Shown here: one piece after another, positions 19,529-28,509 of the stretch
Layout: each line of letters starts with the position of its first letter
How positions within the stretch are numbered: position 1 is the stretch's first letter
Position numbers and translations under genes: made by a program
Notes under the pieces: model-generated
Told to the model about the DNA's origin: nothing
What the model saw: the letters and a program-made list of their open reading frames with translations, nothing else
Database searches by the model: none
Source: Methylobacterium fujisawaense
Lineage (GTDB): Bacteria; Pseudomonadota; Alphaproteobacteria; Rhizobiales; Beijerinckiaceae
Direction: 5' to 3'
NCBI RefSeq assembly: GCF_014138435.1
Contig: NZ_JACJIM010000003.1
Location: forward strand, 248,001 to 312,000
Length of the DNA: 64,000 nucleotides

Positions 19529-20902
19529 TCAGGACAGGCCCGGCAGGGTCACGACGAGGCGTGCGCCGCCGTTGGCGCCGGCTTCCGCCACCACCGTGCC
19601 GCCATGGGCCTCCGCGATCTGGCGGCTGATGGCGAGACCGAGGCCTGTCCCGCCGGTCTGCCGGCTCCGCGACCGCTCGACCCGGTAATAGGGGCTGAAC
19701 ACCGCCGTCCGCTCCGCCTCGGGGATGCCCGGCCCGTCATCCTCGACAACGATCCGGCAGACCGTCCCGGCCCGGCTCACCGCCACCGACACCGACGAGC
19801 GCCCGAACTTGACGGCGTTCCCGATCAGGTTGGCCACGACGCGGCGCAGGGCGACCGCGTCGCCGGCCACCGTGGCGTCCCGCACCTCCTCGCCGGTCAG
19901 GCTGATGGGCGCGCCCTGGGCCGCGTGCTCGGCGACCTCGACGGCGACGAGATCGGCGAGATCCACCGGCGCGCGGGTCGCCTCGACGGCGGTGCCCCGG
20001 GCAAATCCCAGGGACGCCTCGATCAGCGCGGTCATGGCGTCGAGATCGGCCACCAGCTTCTCCCGGAGCGCCGGCTCGGCCACCGCCTCGGCGCGCAGGC
20101 GCAGCCGCGTCAGGTAGGTCTTGAGGTCGTGCGAGATGGCTCCGATCAGCAAGGAGCGCTCGGCCATGAGGCCGGCGATCCGCTCCTGCATGCCCTGCAC
20201 CGCCTGGGCGAGACGCCGGATCTCGGGGGCGCCCGTGGGCGCGCTCATCCGTTCCGGGGCGCGGCCGTCGAAGCGGGAGACCGCGTCCGTCAGGCGCCGC
20301 AGCGGCGCGAGCTCGTGCCGCGTGCCGACCAGGACGAGACCGGCCGCCGCCGCGCCCAGCACCGCGACCCAGAGGCTCAGGGGCTGGCCGAACAGCCACG
20401 GCATGAGCGAGCGGCGGCGTTCGGTGGCATGGATCACCGCGAAGCGGCCATCGGGCAACCGATAGGTCGCCATCGCGAGGCGCCCGATCGGTCCGGCACG
20501 GTCCGCCTTGTCGATATCGGCCGGATCGACGCCGCGGCGCAGCAGGGCGGTGTCGGTATAGGCCTGGACGCGGTCGGCGGATTCGGCCGTCATCCGGCGC
20601 AGACGGGCTTCGAGGCGGGGCTCGCGGATCAGGTCGGCCCGGTCGGGTTGCGCATCGACGATCTCCGTTTGCAGCGCTTCGCCGCTCACGGCCTTCAGGA
20701 TGGCCGGCCTCTGGGCCGGATCGGCGTCGCGCAGCAACGTCATGATGCCGGCGGCCTGATCGACGCGCGGAAACCGCGTGGCGTAGGGCCACCGCTCCTG
20801 CCGGCGCTGCCAGTGATCGAGGGCCACCGTGGCGAGGACGAGCAGGGAGAGCGCGCCCAGCAGGAGCAGCATGATGCGTCCGAGGAGGCCGACGCGGCCC
20901 AT
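19529..20902 (-). CDS. Two-component sensor histidine kinase
   Basis: 457 aa. Two transmembrane helices (about 9-28 and 172-193) bracket a periplasmic sensor region of about 140 residues. A HAMP region (about 195-248) and a HisKA domain with His258 (ISHDL) follow, then a HATPase domain with N box (VANLIGNAVKFG), EDDGPGIP and GTGLGLAISRQI. The residue that is normally Pro in the H-box (HDLRTPLT) is Tyr262 here. The ATG overlaps the stop of the upstream response regulator by one base (TGATG), so they form a coupled pair. Signal unknown. Confidence 0.92.
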   Translation of the reverse strand: MGRVGLLGRIMLLLLGALSLLVLATVALDHWQRRQERWPYATRFPRVDQAAGIMTLLRDADPAQRPAILKAVSGEALQTEIVDAQPDRADLIREPRLEARLRRMTAESADRVQAYTDTALLRRGVDPADIDKADRAGPIGRLAMATYRLPDGRFAVIHATERRRSLMPWLFGQPLSLWVAVLGAAAAGLVLVGTRHELAPLRRLTDAVSRFDGRAPERMSAPTGAPEIRRLAQAVQGMQERIAGLMAERSLLIGAISHDLKTYLTRLRLRAEAVAEPALREKLVADLDAMTALIEASLGFARGTAVEATRAPVDLADLVAVEVAEHAAQGAPISLTGEEVRDATVAGDAVALRRVVANLIGNAVKFGRSSVSVAVSRAGTVCRIVVEDDGPGIPEAERTAVFSPYYRVERSRSRQTGGTGLGLAISRQIAEAHGGTVVAEAGANGGARLVVTLPGLS

Positions 20903-21636
20903 CACGGCGTTCCGGAGCGGACCGGGGCGGCCAGGATGTAGCCGGCGTTGCGCACGGTCTTGAGCAGGGCCGCGGCCTGGCTGCCGGCGGCGTCGAGCTT
21001 GTGCCGCAGGCGGCTGACCTGAACGTCGATGGTCCGGTCGAAGGCATCGGCGGTTCGGCCGCGGGTCCAGTCGAGAAGCTGGTCGCGCGAGAGCACCCGC
21101 TGCGGCCGGGTGACGAAGCAGTGCAGCAGGTCGTACTCGGCGCTGGTCAGCGGGACCTCGGAGGCCGGGTCTCCGATCATCACCGTGCGGGCCGCGAGAT
21201 CGACGATGAGGTCGGCGACGCTCAGCCGCTCGGGCGCTGCCTCGGGGGCCGGGGCGCCGGCGCCGTTGGCCCGGCGCAGGACGGCGCGGATCCGGGCGAG
21301 CAGGACCCGTGGGTTGAAGGGTTTCGAGACGTAGTCGTCGGCGCCCATCTCCAGGCCGAGGACCCGGTCGATATCCTCGTCCTTCGCGGTCAGCATGACG
21401 ATGGGCGGGCCATCCGCCTCGCGCAGGCGGCGGCAGATGGACAGGCCGTCCTCGCCCGGCAGCATCCAGTCGAGGACGATGAGGTCCGGCGCGGGGCCAG
21501 ATGCGAGCAGCCGGTCGAGTGCGGTGCCGCCGTCGAGGGCGACGGCGCGGAACCCCTCGCCCTCCAGGTAGCCGGCGAGGAGGGCGCGGATGTCGGGATC
21601 GTCCTCGACGATGGCGATGGTGGTGCCCTCGTGCAT
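20902..21636 (-). CDS. OmpR-family response regulator
   Basis: 244 aa. The receiver domain has the phospho-acceptor Asp56 (VLDWMLPGEDG), acidic pocket Glu11-Asp12-Asp13 and Lys105 (SKPF). The C-terminal winged helix (about 140-240, LTSAEYDLLHCFVTRPQRVLSRDQLLDWTRG) binds DNA. It is first in the operon with the histidine kinase and should be its cognate partner. Confidence 0.94.
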   Translation of the reverse strand: MHEGTTIAIVEDDPDIRALLAGYLEGEGFRAVALDGGTALDRLLASGPAPDLIVLDWMLPGEDGLSICRRLREADGPPIVMLTAKDEDIDRVLGLEMGADDYVSKPFNPRVLLARIRAVLRRANGAGAPAPEAAPERLSVADLIVDLAARTVMIGDPASEVPLTSAEYDLLHCFVTRPQRVLSRDQLLDWTRGRTADAFDRTIDVQVSRLRHKLDAAGSQAAALLKTVRNAGYILAAPVRSGTP

Positions 21637-21894
21637 GGGCCGAGCATAGGCGCGGCCGGCGGGACGGCAACGCGAAACTGCACGGTGTCACAAAACGTTA
21701 CATGGGCCGTCGGGAGCGGCCGGGCCGTTCCGGGCGTTGCCCGTCGGGCGCTGGACGCGACCGGTGCGGCCGCCGCGCGTGTGGGCGCGTCGCGAGGATG
21801 CGACGGACCCGGCGGATCACCGAACTGCGGTCCCTCGCGTCTCGACGGGATCGGAAGCGGCGCCAGATCTCCCCGACACGCTCGGAGATCCCTC

Positions 21895-22971
21895 ATGAAG
21901 ACCTACACCATCGCCGCCATTCCTGCGGACGGCATCGGCGTGGAGGTCATCGCCGCCGGCATCGCGGTGCTCGACGCCCTCGCCGACAAGGCCGGAACGT
22001 TCCGGTTCCGCTTCGACCACTTCGATTGGGGCTCGGACTATTACAAGACGCACGGCGTGATGATGCCGGCCGACGGCCGCGCGCAGATCCGGAACCACGA
22101 CGCGATCTTCTTCGGCGCGGTGGGCGCGCCGGACGTGCCCGATCACATCAGCCTGTGGGGGCTGCGCCTCGCGATCTGCCAGCCCTTCGACCAGTACGCC
22201 AATGTCCGCCCGACCCGGATCCTTCCGGGCATCACCAGCCCGCTGCGTCACGTCTCGGGGCCGGAGCTCGACTGGGTGATCGTTCGGGAGAACTCGGAGG
22301 GCGAGTATGCGGGCGTCGGCGGCCGGGTCCACCAGGGCCATCCCAACGAGGTCGCCACCGATGTCTCGATGATGACCCGCTCGGGCGTCGACCGGATCAT
22401 CCGCTACGCCTTCGAACTCGCCCGCTCCCGCCCGCGCAAGCGGCTCACGGTGGTCACCAAGTCCAACGCCCAGCGCCACGCCATGGTGATGTGGGACGAG
22501 ATCGCCGCCGAGGTCGCCCGGGACTTTCCCGACGTCACCTGGGACAAGATGCTGGTCGACGCCATGACGATGCGCATGGTGATGAAGCCTGAGACCCTCG
22601 ACACGATCGTGGCGACGAACCTGCACGCCGACATCCTATCGGACCTCGCGGCGGCGCTCGCCGGGTCCCTCGGCATCGCGCCGACCGCCAACATCAACCC
22701 GGAGCGCACTTTCCCGTCCATGTTCGAGCCGATCCACGGCTCGGCCTTCGCCATTGCCGGCCAGGGAATCGCCAATCCGGTCGCGACCTTCTGGACGGCG
22801 TGTCAGATGCTGGAGCACCTCGGCGAGAAGCCGGCGGCCGAGCGGCTGATGCGCGCGGTGGAGCGCGTCACCGCGGATCCGAGCCTGCATACCCCCGATT
22901 TGGGTGGACGGGCGACGACGCGACAGGTCACCGACGCGGTCATCGCGGCGATCCGGGGTGACAACGCCTGA
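21895..22971 (+). CDS. Tartrate dehydrogenase/decarboxylase-like NAD-dependent beta-decarboxylating dehydrogenase
   Basis: 358 aa, isocitrate/isopropylmalate dehydrogenase fold. Markers favouring the tartrate dehydrogenase (TtuC/YeaU) branch are WGSDYYKTHGVMMP near the N-terminus, the substrate loop RENSEGEY and LHADILSDLAAALAGSLG. Enzymes of this branch oxidise tartrate or D-malate with NAD and Mn2+. The start at 21895 is fixed by the family N-terminus (MKTYTIAAIPADGIG). It is divergent from the two-component genes, which could regulate it. leuB-like specificity is less likely but cannot be excluded. Confidence 0.88.
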   Translation: MKTYTIAAIPADGIGVEVIAAGIAVLDALADKAGTFRFRFDHFDWGSDYYKTHGVMMPADGRAQIRNHDAIFFGAVGAPDVPDHISLWGLRLAICQPFDQYANVRPTRILPGITSPLRHVSGPELDWVIVRENSEGEYAGVGGRVHQGHPNEVATDVSMMTRSGVDRIIRYAFELARSRPRKRLTVVTKSNAQRHAMVMWDEIAAEVARDFPDVTWDKMLVDAMTMRMVMKPETLDTIVATNLHADILSDLAAALAGSLGIAPTANINPERTFPSMFEPIHGSAFAIAGQGIANPVATFWTACQMLEHLGEKPAAERLMRAVERVTADPSLHTPDLGGRATTRQVTDAVIAAIRGDNA

Positions 22972-23088
22972 GGGGCGCCGGGCCGGATCGCCGCGTTCCG
23001 CGTCGCGCCTGCGGGGACGATCCGGCGGCATAGCGTCGATCCGCGATGCGATGCGGTGCGATGGTCCGGGCGGGCGGCCGCGCGCCCG

Positions 23089-24144
23089 CTACGGGATCGG
23101 GGTCGCGAGATCCGGGCTCGGGGTGCCGCAGGCCCGGCAGAAGCGCTCGAAGGTGCTCTTGCGATGCGTGCAGGACGGGCACTGTGCGAAGATGCCGAGC
23201 CCGCAATGGGGGCAATAATTCGTGCTCGCATCGTCGAGGGCGAGCGGCCGCTCGCAGCCGGGGCAGACCTTCTTGGCGAGACGGGCCAGGGCTTGGTCGG
23301 TGGCGATCTCGGTCCGCCGCTCGGCGTCCGGTCGCGCCTCCACGACGGCCTGTCGCGCGCGGTAGGCGTGCAGGGCATTGATCGCGGTGCGGCCCGCGAC
23401 CAGGGTCACGATCACGCCGACGCCGTACTGCACGTAGCCGCCGTAGCTCGGCATGTACGGCACGAGTTCGACGAAGAAGGCGAAGGCTGCCGCCAGGGCG
23501 AAGCCCCAGACGAACGGCCAGTTGCGGGTATGCCGCCGTTTGAGCAGGAGCCATCCGGCCAGGGCCAGCAGCGGCAGCGTCAGGGCGAGCCGGTAGGCGA
23601 AGACGCGCAACTCCTGGCCGCGCTCGGCCGCGTCGAGCTGCTTCTGCGCCGCCGCGCGCAGCTCGTCGTCCATCCGCAGCCGCGTCGCCTCCCGCTCGGA
23701 CTGGTCGAGTCCCGCCTGCGCCCGTGCCGCGAGGCGCTCCTCGATGGTGCGCTCGGCGGCCTTGAGGGCGTCGAGTTGCTGCGTGCGCGCGATCAGGCCG
23801 GGATCCTGGTCGACCCGCTGCGTGGCGTCCCGGGTCTTCAGCCAGTTGGCGAAGGTCTCGCGCGCGCCCTCCGAAGCGGACTGGGCCGCCTCGAGGGCGA
23901 GCCGATCCTGCTCGACCTGCCGCCGGTTGTCGTCCTGCTCCTGACGGATCTGCTTCAGGGCCTCGGCCGAGGCTCTGGCCTGATCGGTGTCGAGGAACTG
24001 CTCGAGGGTATAGCGGTGCTCGACCTGCGGCAGATCGCCGACGACCAGCGATCCCAGCCCGATGAGAAACCACGCGAAGACCACCGCGACGAGCCAGAGC
24101 GCCAGCGTGAACCAGCGTTCGGAGAGTCTTGAACCGGACCGCAC
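23089..24144 (-). CDS. Membrane protein with coiled coil and C-terminal zinc ribbon
   Basis: 351 aa, GTG start with GAGGG eight bases upstream. One transmembrane helix at 11-36, a long coiled coil (about 45-180, rich in Glu/Gln/Ala/Arg), two to three more helices (about 187-262), then a C-terminal cytoplasmic zinc-ribbon region with CxxC pairs: CPGC, CPHC, CPSC and CRAC. Function unknown. It is the last gene before the left boundary of the island and is transcribed leftward, away from it. Confidence 0.75.
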   Translation of the reverse strand: MRSGSRLSERWFTLALWLVAVVFAWFLIGLGSLVVGDLPQVEHRYTLEQFLDTDQARASAEALKQIRQEQDDNRRQVEQDRLALEAAQSASEGARETFANWLKTRDATQRVDQDPGLIARTQQLDALKAAERTIEERLAARAQAGLDQSEREATRLRMDDELRAAAQKQLDAAERGQELRVFAYRLALTLPLLALAGWLLLKRRHTRNWPFVWGFALAAAFAFFVELVPYMPSYGGYVQYGVGVIVTLVAGRTAINALHAYRARQAVVEARPDAERRTEIATDQALARLAKKVCPGCERPLALDDASTNYCPHCGLGIFAQCPSCTHRKSTFERFCRACGTPSPDLATPIP

Positions 24145-24837
24145 GCGAATCGCCCTCGCCGAAAACCCAAGCGGGGCTTTATAGCGTGCGGCGGCCGGCG
24201 GGATATGCGGGCGGGACGCTCGGGATCGGCAGACCTCAGAAACAACAAAGCCCGCCCATGCGTCGGCGGGCTGCTGTCAGGCATTTGGTGCCCAGGAAAG
24301 AAGTGAAATAACTGAGTAAAAACAAGGTTCATGTGGCTTGTTGCGAGAGAAGCCTAGCCTTTGAGGCGCAAACTTTTTCGTCGAACTGTCCCGTACCGAC
24401 TTTAGCGGATTGGCCGGGATGCTTCATCGGTAATCGGTTCGGTGAAGGGCGGCTTTCGACCCAACCGGCCGCGCAGGCTCCTGCGACGCCGACCTGAAAG
24501 CGGACCGCGGCTTGTCCGAGAATGAAGCATTCGCCGATTGCGGCCCAATCGCTCCCGGACATGAATTTGGAAAAAATGACTTTACCGCGTTGCCTGTCGC
24601 GAAATATGAGAAGGAATTCTTTCAGTCTGCGGATCGGATCCGACGCGGGAAATATCGCCTGTCAGGCAGTTCTTCGACCGCGATGCTGGATCGAGCGACG
24701 AGAGCTTTAAAGTTCAGAATCGATCCAAATTTGAAGCACTCTAAACGTGTGATTTTTGACACATTCTCGGATTGCTAAGCACTTCGATCCAAGATCAACA
24801 TCGCGGAGCCTGCTCTCGATGCGTCTCTGCGTGATCT
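24145..24837. other. Left island boundary and AT-richer spacer
   Basis: About 690 bases without a supported gene. It contains the left attachment repeat (24233-24300) and then about 540 bases visibly richer in A/T than the flanking chromosome, consistent with foreign origin. A TTGACA hexamer occurs at 24756-24761 upstream of the TonB receptor gene but has no convincing -10 partner. No Fur-like box was recognised. Confidence 0.5.
24233..24300. repeat. Left attachment repeat (attL-like), tRNA-Leu 3' fragment
   Basis: 68 bp, identical to 35746-35813 except for two changes (A to C and T to C in + strand terms), both in the terminator stem. It ends with TGGTGCCCAGGAAAG, the complement of the tRNA 3' end, then diverges from the tRNA sequence at 24301. 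The terminator hairpin here (24249-24256 pairing with 24265-24272) is shortened to an 8-bp stem by the mismatches. Confidence 0.85.
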
Positions 24838-27075
24838 ATGGTCAACCGCTCCTCACTCCTTAGCCTTCTCGTCGCGTCGACCGCGATCACCAACGCTGCA
24901 GTGGCGCAAGATGCCGCCGTACAGCTCAACGAGATTTCGGTGGAGGCTGCCCGCCCGGCTACCGTCAACGCGGCAGGTGCCGGGCTTGGCGGTGCTAACG
25001 TCAGCGGCGGTGACGGCAACAGTGCGGCCACCAGTGGCGGCGGTGGTGGACCCTCCGGTGTGAGTGGCTACGTCGCTCGCGTAAGCCCCACCGCCACCAA
25101 GACCAACACGCCGTTGATCGAGACGCCGCAATCTGTCTCGGTGGTGACCCGCGAGCAGCTCAACGACCGGAACGTGCAGGATCTCAATCAGGCGCTGTCC
25201 TACGTGCCGGGCGTTTCCGCCAACGTGTTCGGCTTCGACCCGCGCAACGACGCCTTCTACGTGCGCGGCTTTGCGGAGTATTACGATGGCGTCTATCGTG
25301 ACGGGTTGCGCCAGCCGGGCGTCGGTCTGATCATACCGCGCACCGAGCCCTACGGATACGAGGCGCTGACCATCCTGCGCGGTCCGGCCTCCGGCCTCTA
25401 CGGCCTCGGCTCCCCCGGCGGCATCGTCGACATCACCTCGAAGCGCCCTGTCTTCGTCCCCTTCGGCGAGGTCTGGTTCCAGGGCGGCAACTTCGACCGC
25501 TACCAGGGCAATTTCGACGTCGGCGGCCCGGTCGAGGGCTCGAATGGCACCATGGCCTACCGGTTGACCGGCATCGTGCGCCAGTCCGACACCTTCCTGC
25601 CCGGCGCCGTCGACGACCGCCAGATGATCGCGCCTTCGTTCACGTGGCGCCCCGACTCCGACACGAGCTTCACCCTGCTCAGCGAGTACCTGCACACCAA
25701 TCTTCCCGGCACCGCGTTCTTCTACAACGAGCCGGGCTTCAAGGTGACGCGGCTCTACGGCGGCGATGCGGGGTTCAACAAGACGAGCCAGCAGCAGTAC
25801 CGCATCGGCTACGCCTTCGAGCACAAATTCTCGCCCGATCTGATCTTTCGACAGAATTTCCGGTATCAGGATGCGGCGGTCAGCTTTCCGTTCACCGCCT
25901 TCACCGGCGTGACTGGATTGACGGCACAACGCTATGCCGGCCTCTACAAGGACAAGATCAAATCCGCCGTCGTCGACACCCAGCTTGAGGGTCACTTCTG
26001 GACGGGCCCGGTCGCCCACACGGTGATCGGTGGCGTCGACTACGCCCATTACGACTATGATCGCCGCTACGGCTTGAACTTCAACGTGCCCGACCTCAGC
26101 CTCGCGGGCGTGACCGATTTTTCGAACTTCCGCTACCGGACGTTCATTGCACGCCCGCCACTGACGAGCGGTTCTGGCCAGAGCCAGGACCAGATCGGTG
26201 TCTACCTGCAGGAGCAGGCGAAGTGGGACCGCTTCGTCCTGACGCTGACGGGGCGGCACGACTGGGTCTTCCAGAGCACGTCGAGCTTCACGAACCTCGT
26301 GCCCGGCACGCCGCGGGACCAGAATGACGGAGCCTTCACCGGCCGGGTCGGCCTCAACTACCTCCTGACACCCGCCTTCGTGCCCTACGCGAGCTACGCC
26401 ACGACTTTCACGCCGCAGGTCGGTGTCGATTCCAATGGCCGCCCCTTCAAGCCCGCCACCGGTGACCAGATCGAGGCCGGCGTGAAGGTCGCGATCCCCA
26501 ACACCAACATCACCGGATCGTTCGCCGGCTTCGACATCGTCCAGACCTCGATCCTGCGCCAGGACCCGACCAACATCGCCAATCAGGTCGCCACCGGCTC
26601 GGTCGAATCCAAGGGCTTCGAGGCCGAGCTGACAGCGAGCTTCGCGCCGGGCACCAACCTGACGCTGGCTTACACGCATCTCGACGTGCGCTTCCTGCGC
26701 CAGACCTCGCTGGTCACGGGACAGCCGATCGACGGCAACAGCTTGTCTGGCATCCCGGGCAACACCTTCACAGCCTTCGCGACTTACCTGTTCCCGCCGG
26801 GCTCGATGCTCTCCGGCCTTCAGGTCGGCGGCGGCGTCCGCTTCGCCGGCACCAGCTACGCCGATGACGAGAACACGGTGCGCAACCCGACCGTGACGCT
26901 GTTCGACGCGGTGCTCGCCTACGATTTCGCGGCGCTCGACCCGAAGTACAAAGGCTTCCGCGCGCAGATCAACGCACAGAACATCTTCGACCGCGACTAC
27001 ACGAACTGCCAGGCCGGCTTCTGCTATCGCGGTGCGCCCGCGACGGTGATCGGCAGCTTGATCTACCGATGGTAG
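24838..27075 (+). CDS. TonB-dependent siderophore receptor
   Basis: 745 aa outer-membrane receptor. Signal peptide to AVAQ (residue about 24), then a TonB-box-like LNEISVEA, a Gly/Ser-rich linker (about 42-75), the plug domain (about 85-205, TPQSVSVVTREQL, FYVRGF, GPASGLYGLGSPGGIVDI) and a 22-strand barrel to the C-terminal Trp. There is no N-terminal signalling domain, so no FecR-type regulation is expected. The C-terminal YTNCQAGFCYRGAP segment is typical of hydroxamate (FoxA/FhuE-like) receptors; the ligand is inferred. A PepSY reductase-like gene follows by 42 bases. Confidence 0.93.
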   Translation: MVNRSSLLSLLVASTAITNAAVAQDAAVQLNEISVEAARPATVNAAGAGLGGANVSGGDGNSAATSGGGGGPSGVSGYVARVSPTATKTNTPLIETPQSVSVVTREQLNDRNVQDLNQALSYVPGVSANVFGFDPRNDAFYVRGFAEYYDGVYRDGLRQPGVGLIIPRTEPYGYEALTILRGPASGLYGLGSPGGIVDITSKRPVFVPFGEVWFQGGNFDRYQGNFDVGGPVEGSNGTMAYRLTGIVRQSDTFLPGAVDDRQMIAPSFTWRPDSDTSFTLLSEYLHTNLPGTAFFYNEPGFKVTRLYGGDAGFNKTSQQQYRIGYAFEHKFSPDLIFRQNFRYQDAAVSFPFTAFTGVTGLTAQRYAGLYKDKIKSAVVDTQLEGHFWTGPVAHTVIGGVDYAHYDYDRRYGLNFNVPDLSLAGVTDFSNFRYRTFIARPPLTSGSGQSQDQIGVYLQEQAKWDRFVLTLTGRHDWVFQSTSSFTNLVPGTPRDQNDGAFTGRVGLNYLLTPAFVPYASYATTFTPQVGVDSNGRPFKPATGDQIEAGVKVAIPNTNITGSFAGFDIVQTSILRQDPTNIANQVATGSVESKGFEAELTASFAPGTNLTLAYTHLDVRFLRQTSLVTGQPIDGNSLSGIPGNTFTAFATYLFPPGSMLSGLQVGGGVRFAGTSYADDENTVRNPTVTLFDAVLAYDFAALDPKYKGFRAQINAQNIFDRDYTNCQAGFCYRGAPATVIGSLIYRW

Positions 27076-27117
27076 AGCTGCATCGCACCGGCGTGCAACC
27101 TTCGTCACGGGCGCCCG

Positions 27118-28290
27118 ATGATTAGCAATCCGCTCGGCGCGGCCCGGCGTCTCCGCGCATTCCGGCTATGGTCGCTGATCCATACATGGACAAGCCTCGT
27201 TAGCATGGCGTTCCTGTTGCTGCTGTGCCTGACCGGATTGCCGTTGATCTTCCACCATGAGCTCAACCATGCCCTCGGCTACGAGGCCGCGGTGCCGGAC
27301 CTGGCTCCGGGAACTCCGTTCGTCCCGCTCGATCGGATCGCCGCCGCAGCGATCGCGCACAAGCCCGGCGAGATCCTGCAATTCCTCTACTTCGACCCTG
27401 ACGAGACGAACACCGTTCTCGCCGGCTTGAGTAAGACCCTCAAGACGGCCCCGAGCGACAGCTTCGTCGTTCTCGACAGGCGCACGGCGCAGGTTCTAGC
27501 CGACGACAAGCCCGGCGCCGGGCCGATCGGCTTCCTGCTTCAGCTGCATACCGACATGTTTCTCGGTCTGCCCGGCAAGCTGTTCCTCGGGGCAATGGGT
27601 CTCGTGTTTGCCGCTGCGATCATCTCCGGGATCGTGCTCTACGGGCCTTTCATGAAGAAGCTCGACTTCGGTACGGTCCGGCGAAAGCGGTCAAGTCGGA
27701 TCAAGTGGCTCGATTGGCATAATCTGATTGGTATCTCGACGCTGGCCTGGGCCCTCGTCGTTGGCACGACCGGTACGGTCAACACCTGGGCCGACCTGAT
27801 GCTCAAGATGTGGCAGGGCGGCCAGCTCGCCGAGATGACGGCTCCCTATCGCGACGTGCCGCGCCCCCTGACGCTCGTCTCCCTCGATGCCGCGATGTCG
27901 ACGGCGCGGACCGCGGCCGGGACGATGACGCCTCGGCTGGTCGCCTTCCCGGGTACGGGCTTCAGCAGCAACAATCACTACGCCGTGTTCATGGCCGGGA
28001 GCACGCCGCTGACCGCGCGTCTGCTCATGCCGGCGCTGATCGATGCCGGGACCGGACAGCTCACGGACATGCGCGCGATGCCTTGGTATATCCAGGCGCT
28101 ATTCCTGTCCCAGCCCCTGCACTTCGGCGATTATGGTGGCCTGCCGCTCAAAATCATATGGGCGGTGCTGGACGTGGCGACGATCGTCGTCCTCGCCTCG
28201 GGTCTCTATCTCTGGCTCGTTCGCAGGCGCTCGGCGCTGCCTCGCCTGACGGCGAGCCGGACGCTCACGACGGCGGAGCCGGGTGAATGA
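27118..28290 (+). CDS. PepSY-associated transmembrane protein (FoxB-like)
   Basis: 390 aa with four main transmembrane helices: about 23-46 (WTSLVSMAFLLLLCLTGLPLIF), 155-178, 195-220 and 335-362. The periplasmic PepSY-like segments lie between them. Conserved His residues at helix ends (IHTWTS, LQLHTDMF, WLDWHN) could ligate haem. Proteins of this type sit next to siderophore receptors and, in the case of FoxB, release iron from the siderophore by reduction in the periplasm. Its position directly after the receptor fits this. It is coupled by ATGA overlap to the next small membrane gene. Confidence 0.88.
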   Translation: MISNPLGAARRLRAFRLWSLIHTWTSLVSMAFLLLLCLTGLPLIFHHELNHALGYEAAVPDLAPGTPFVPLDRIAAAAIAHKPGEILQFLYFDPDETNTVLAGLSKTLKTAPSDSFVVLDRRTAQVLADDKPGAGPIGFLLQLHTDMFLGLPGKLFLGAMGLVFAAAIISGIVLYGPFMKKLDFGTVRRKRSSRIKWLDWHNLIGISTLAWALVVGTTGTVNTWADLMLKMWQGGQLAEMTAPYRDVPRPLTLVSLDAAMSTARTAAGTMTPRLVAFPGTGFSSNNHYAVFMAGSTPLTARLLMPALIDAGTGQLTDMRAMPWYIQALFLSQPLHFGDYGGLPLKIIWAVLDVATIVVLASGLYLWLVRRRSALPRLTASRTLTTAEPGE

Positions 28291-28478
28291 CGGCCACGAG
28301 AGGTGCCCCACATCGCATTTGGCCGATCCCGGCGATGATCGCGGCCGGGACGCTGATCAGCCTCGTCGGTGCGCTCGTCGCGGACGGCATCTGGGACCGG
28401 CTTGCTGCGCTCCTTCTGCTCGTCATGTCCCTCTACGTGCTCGCTGCGGGGCTGCGCTTGCGTGAGAACGGACGTTAG
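28287..28478 (+). CDS. Small two-helix membrane protein, 63 aa
   Basis: Starts inside the stop of the PepSY gene (ATGA), so it is translationally coupled. Two hydrophobic helices (about 13-32 and 38-57) joined by a short turn. Small membrane proteins of this sort are common last genes in ferric-siderophore uptake operons; the specific role is unknown. Confidence 0.7.
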   Translation: MTATRGAPHRIWPIPAMIAAGTLISLVGALVADGIWDRLAALLLLVMSLYVLAAGLRLRENGR

Positions 28479-28509
28479 CTGCCAGCAATCGTGAACGGCA
28501 AAGTCTGCC

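Noticed and set aside
24286..24300. Possible second tRNA-Leu gene at the left repeat
   Set aside because: Only the last ~15 bases of the tRNA are present; the sequence diverges at 24301, so it is an attachment-site fragment.
24756..24761. TTGACA as a -35 element for the TonB receptor gene
   Set aside because: No matching -10 hexamer at 16-18 bases; could be chance in AT-richer DNA.
24329..24778. Short open frames on both strands in the AT-richer spacer after the left repeat
   Set aside because: No ribosome binding site, no family pattern and unusual composition; treated as non-coding or decayed DNA.
24853..27108. Long open frame antisense to the TonB receptor
   Set aside because: Complement of a well-supported receptor gene with a signal peptide, plug and barrel; antisense product has no domain.
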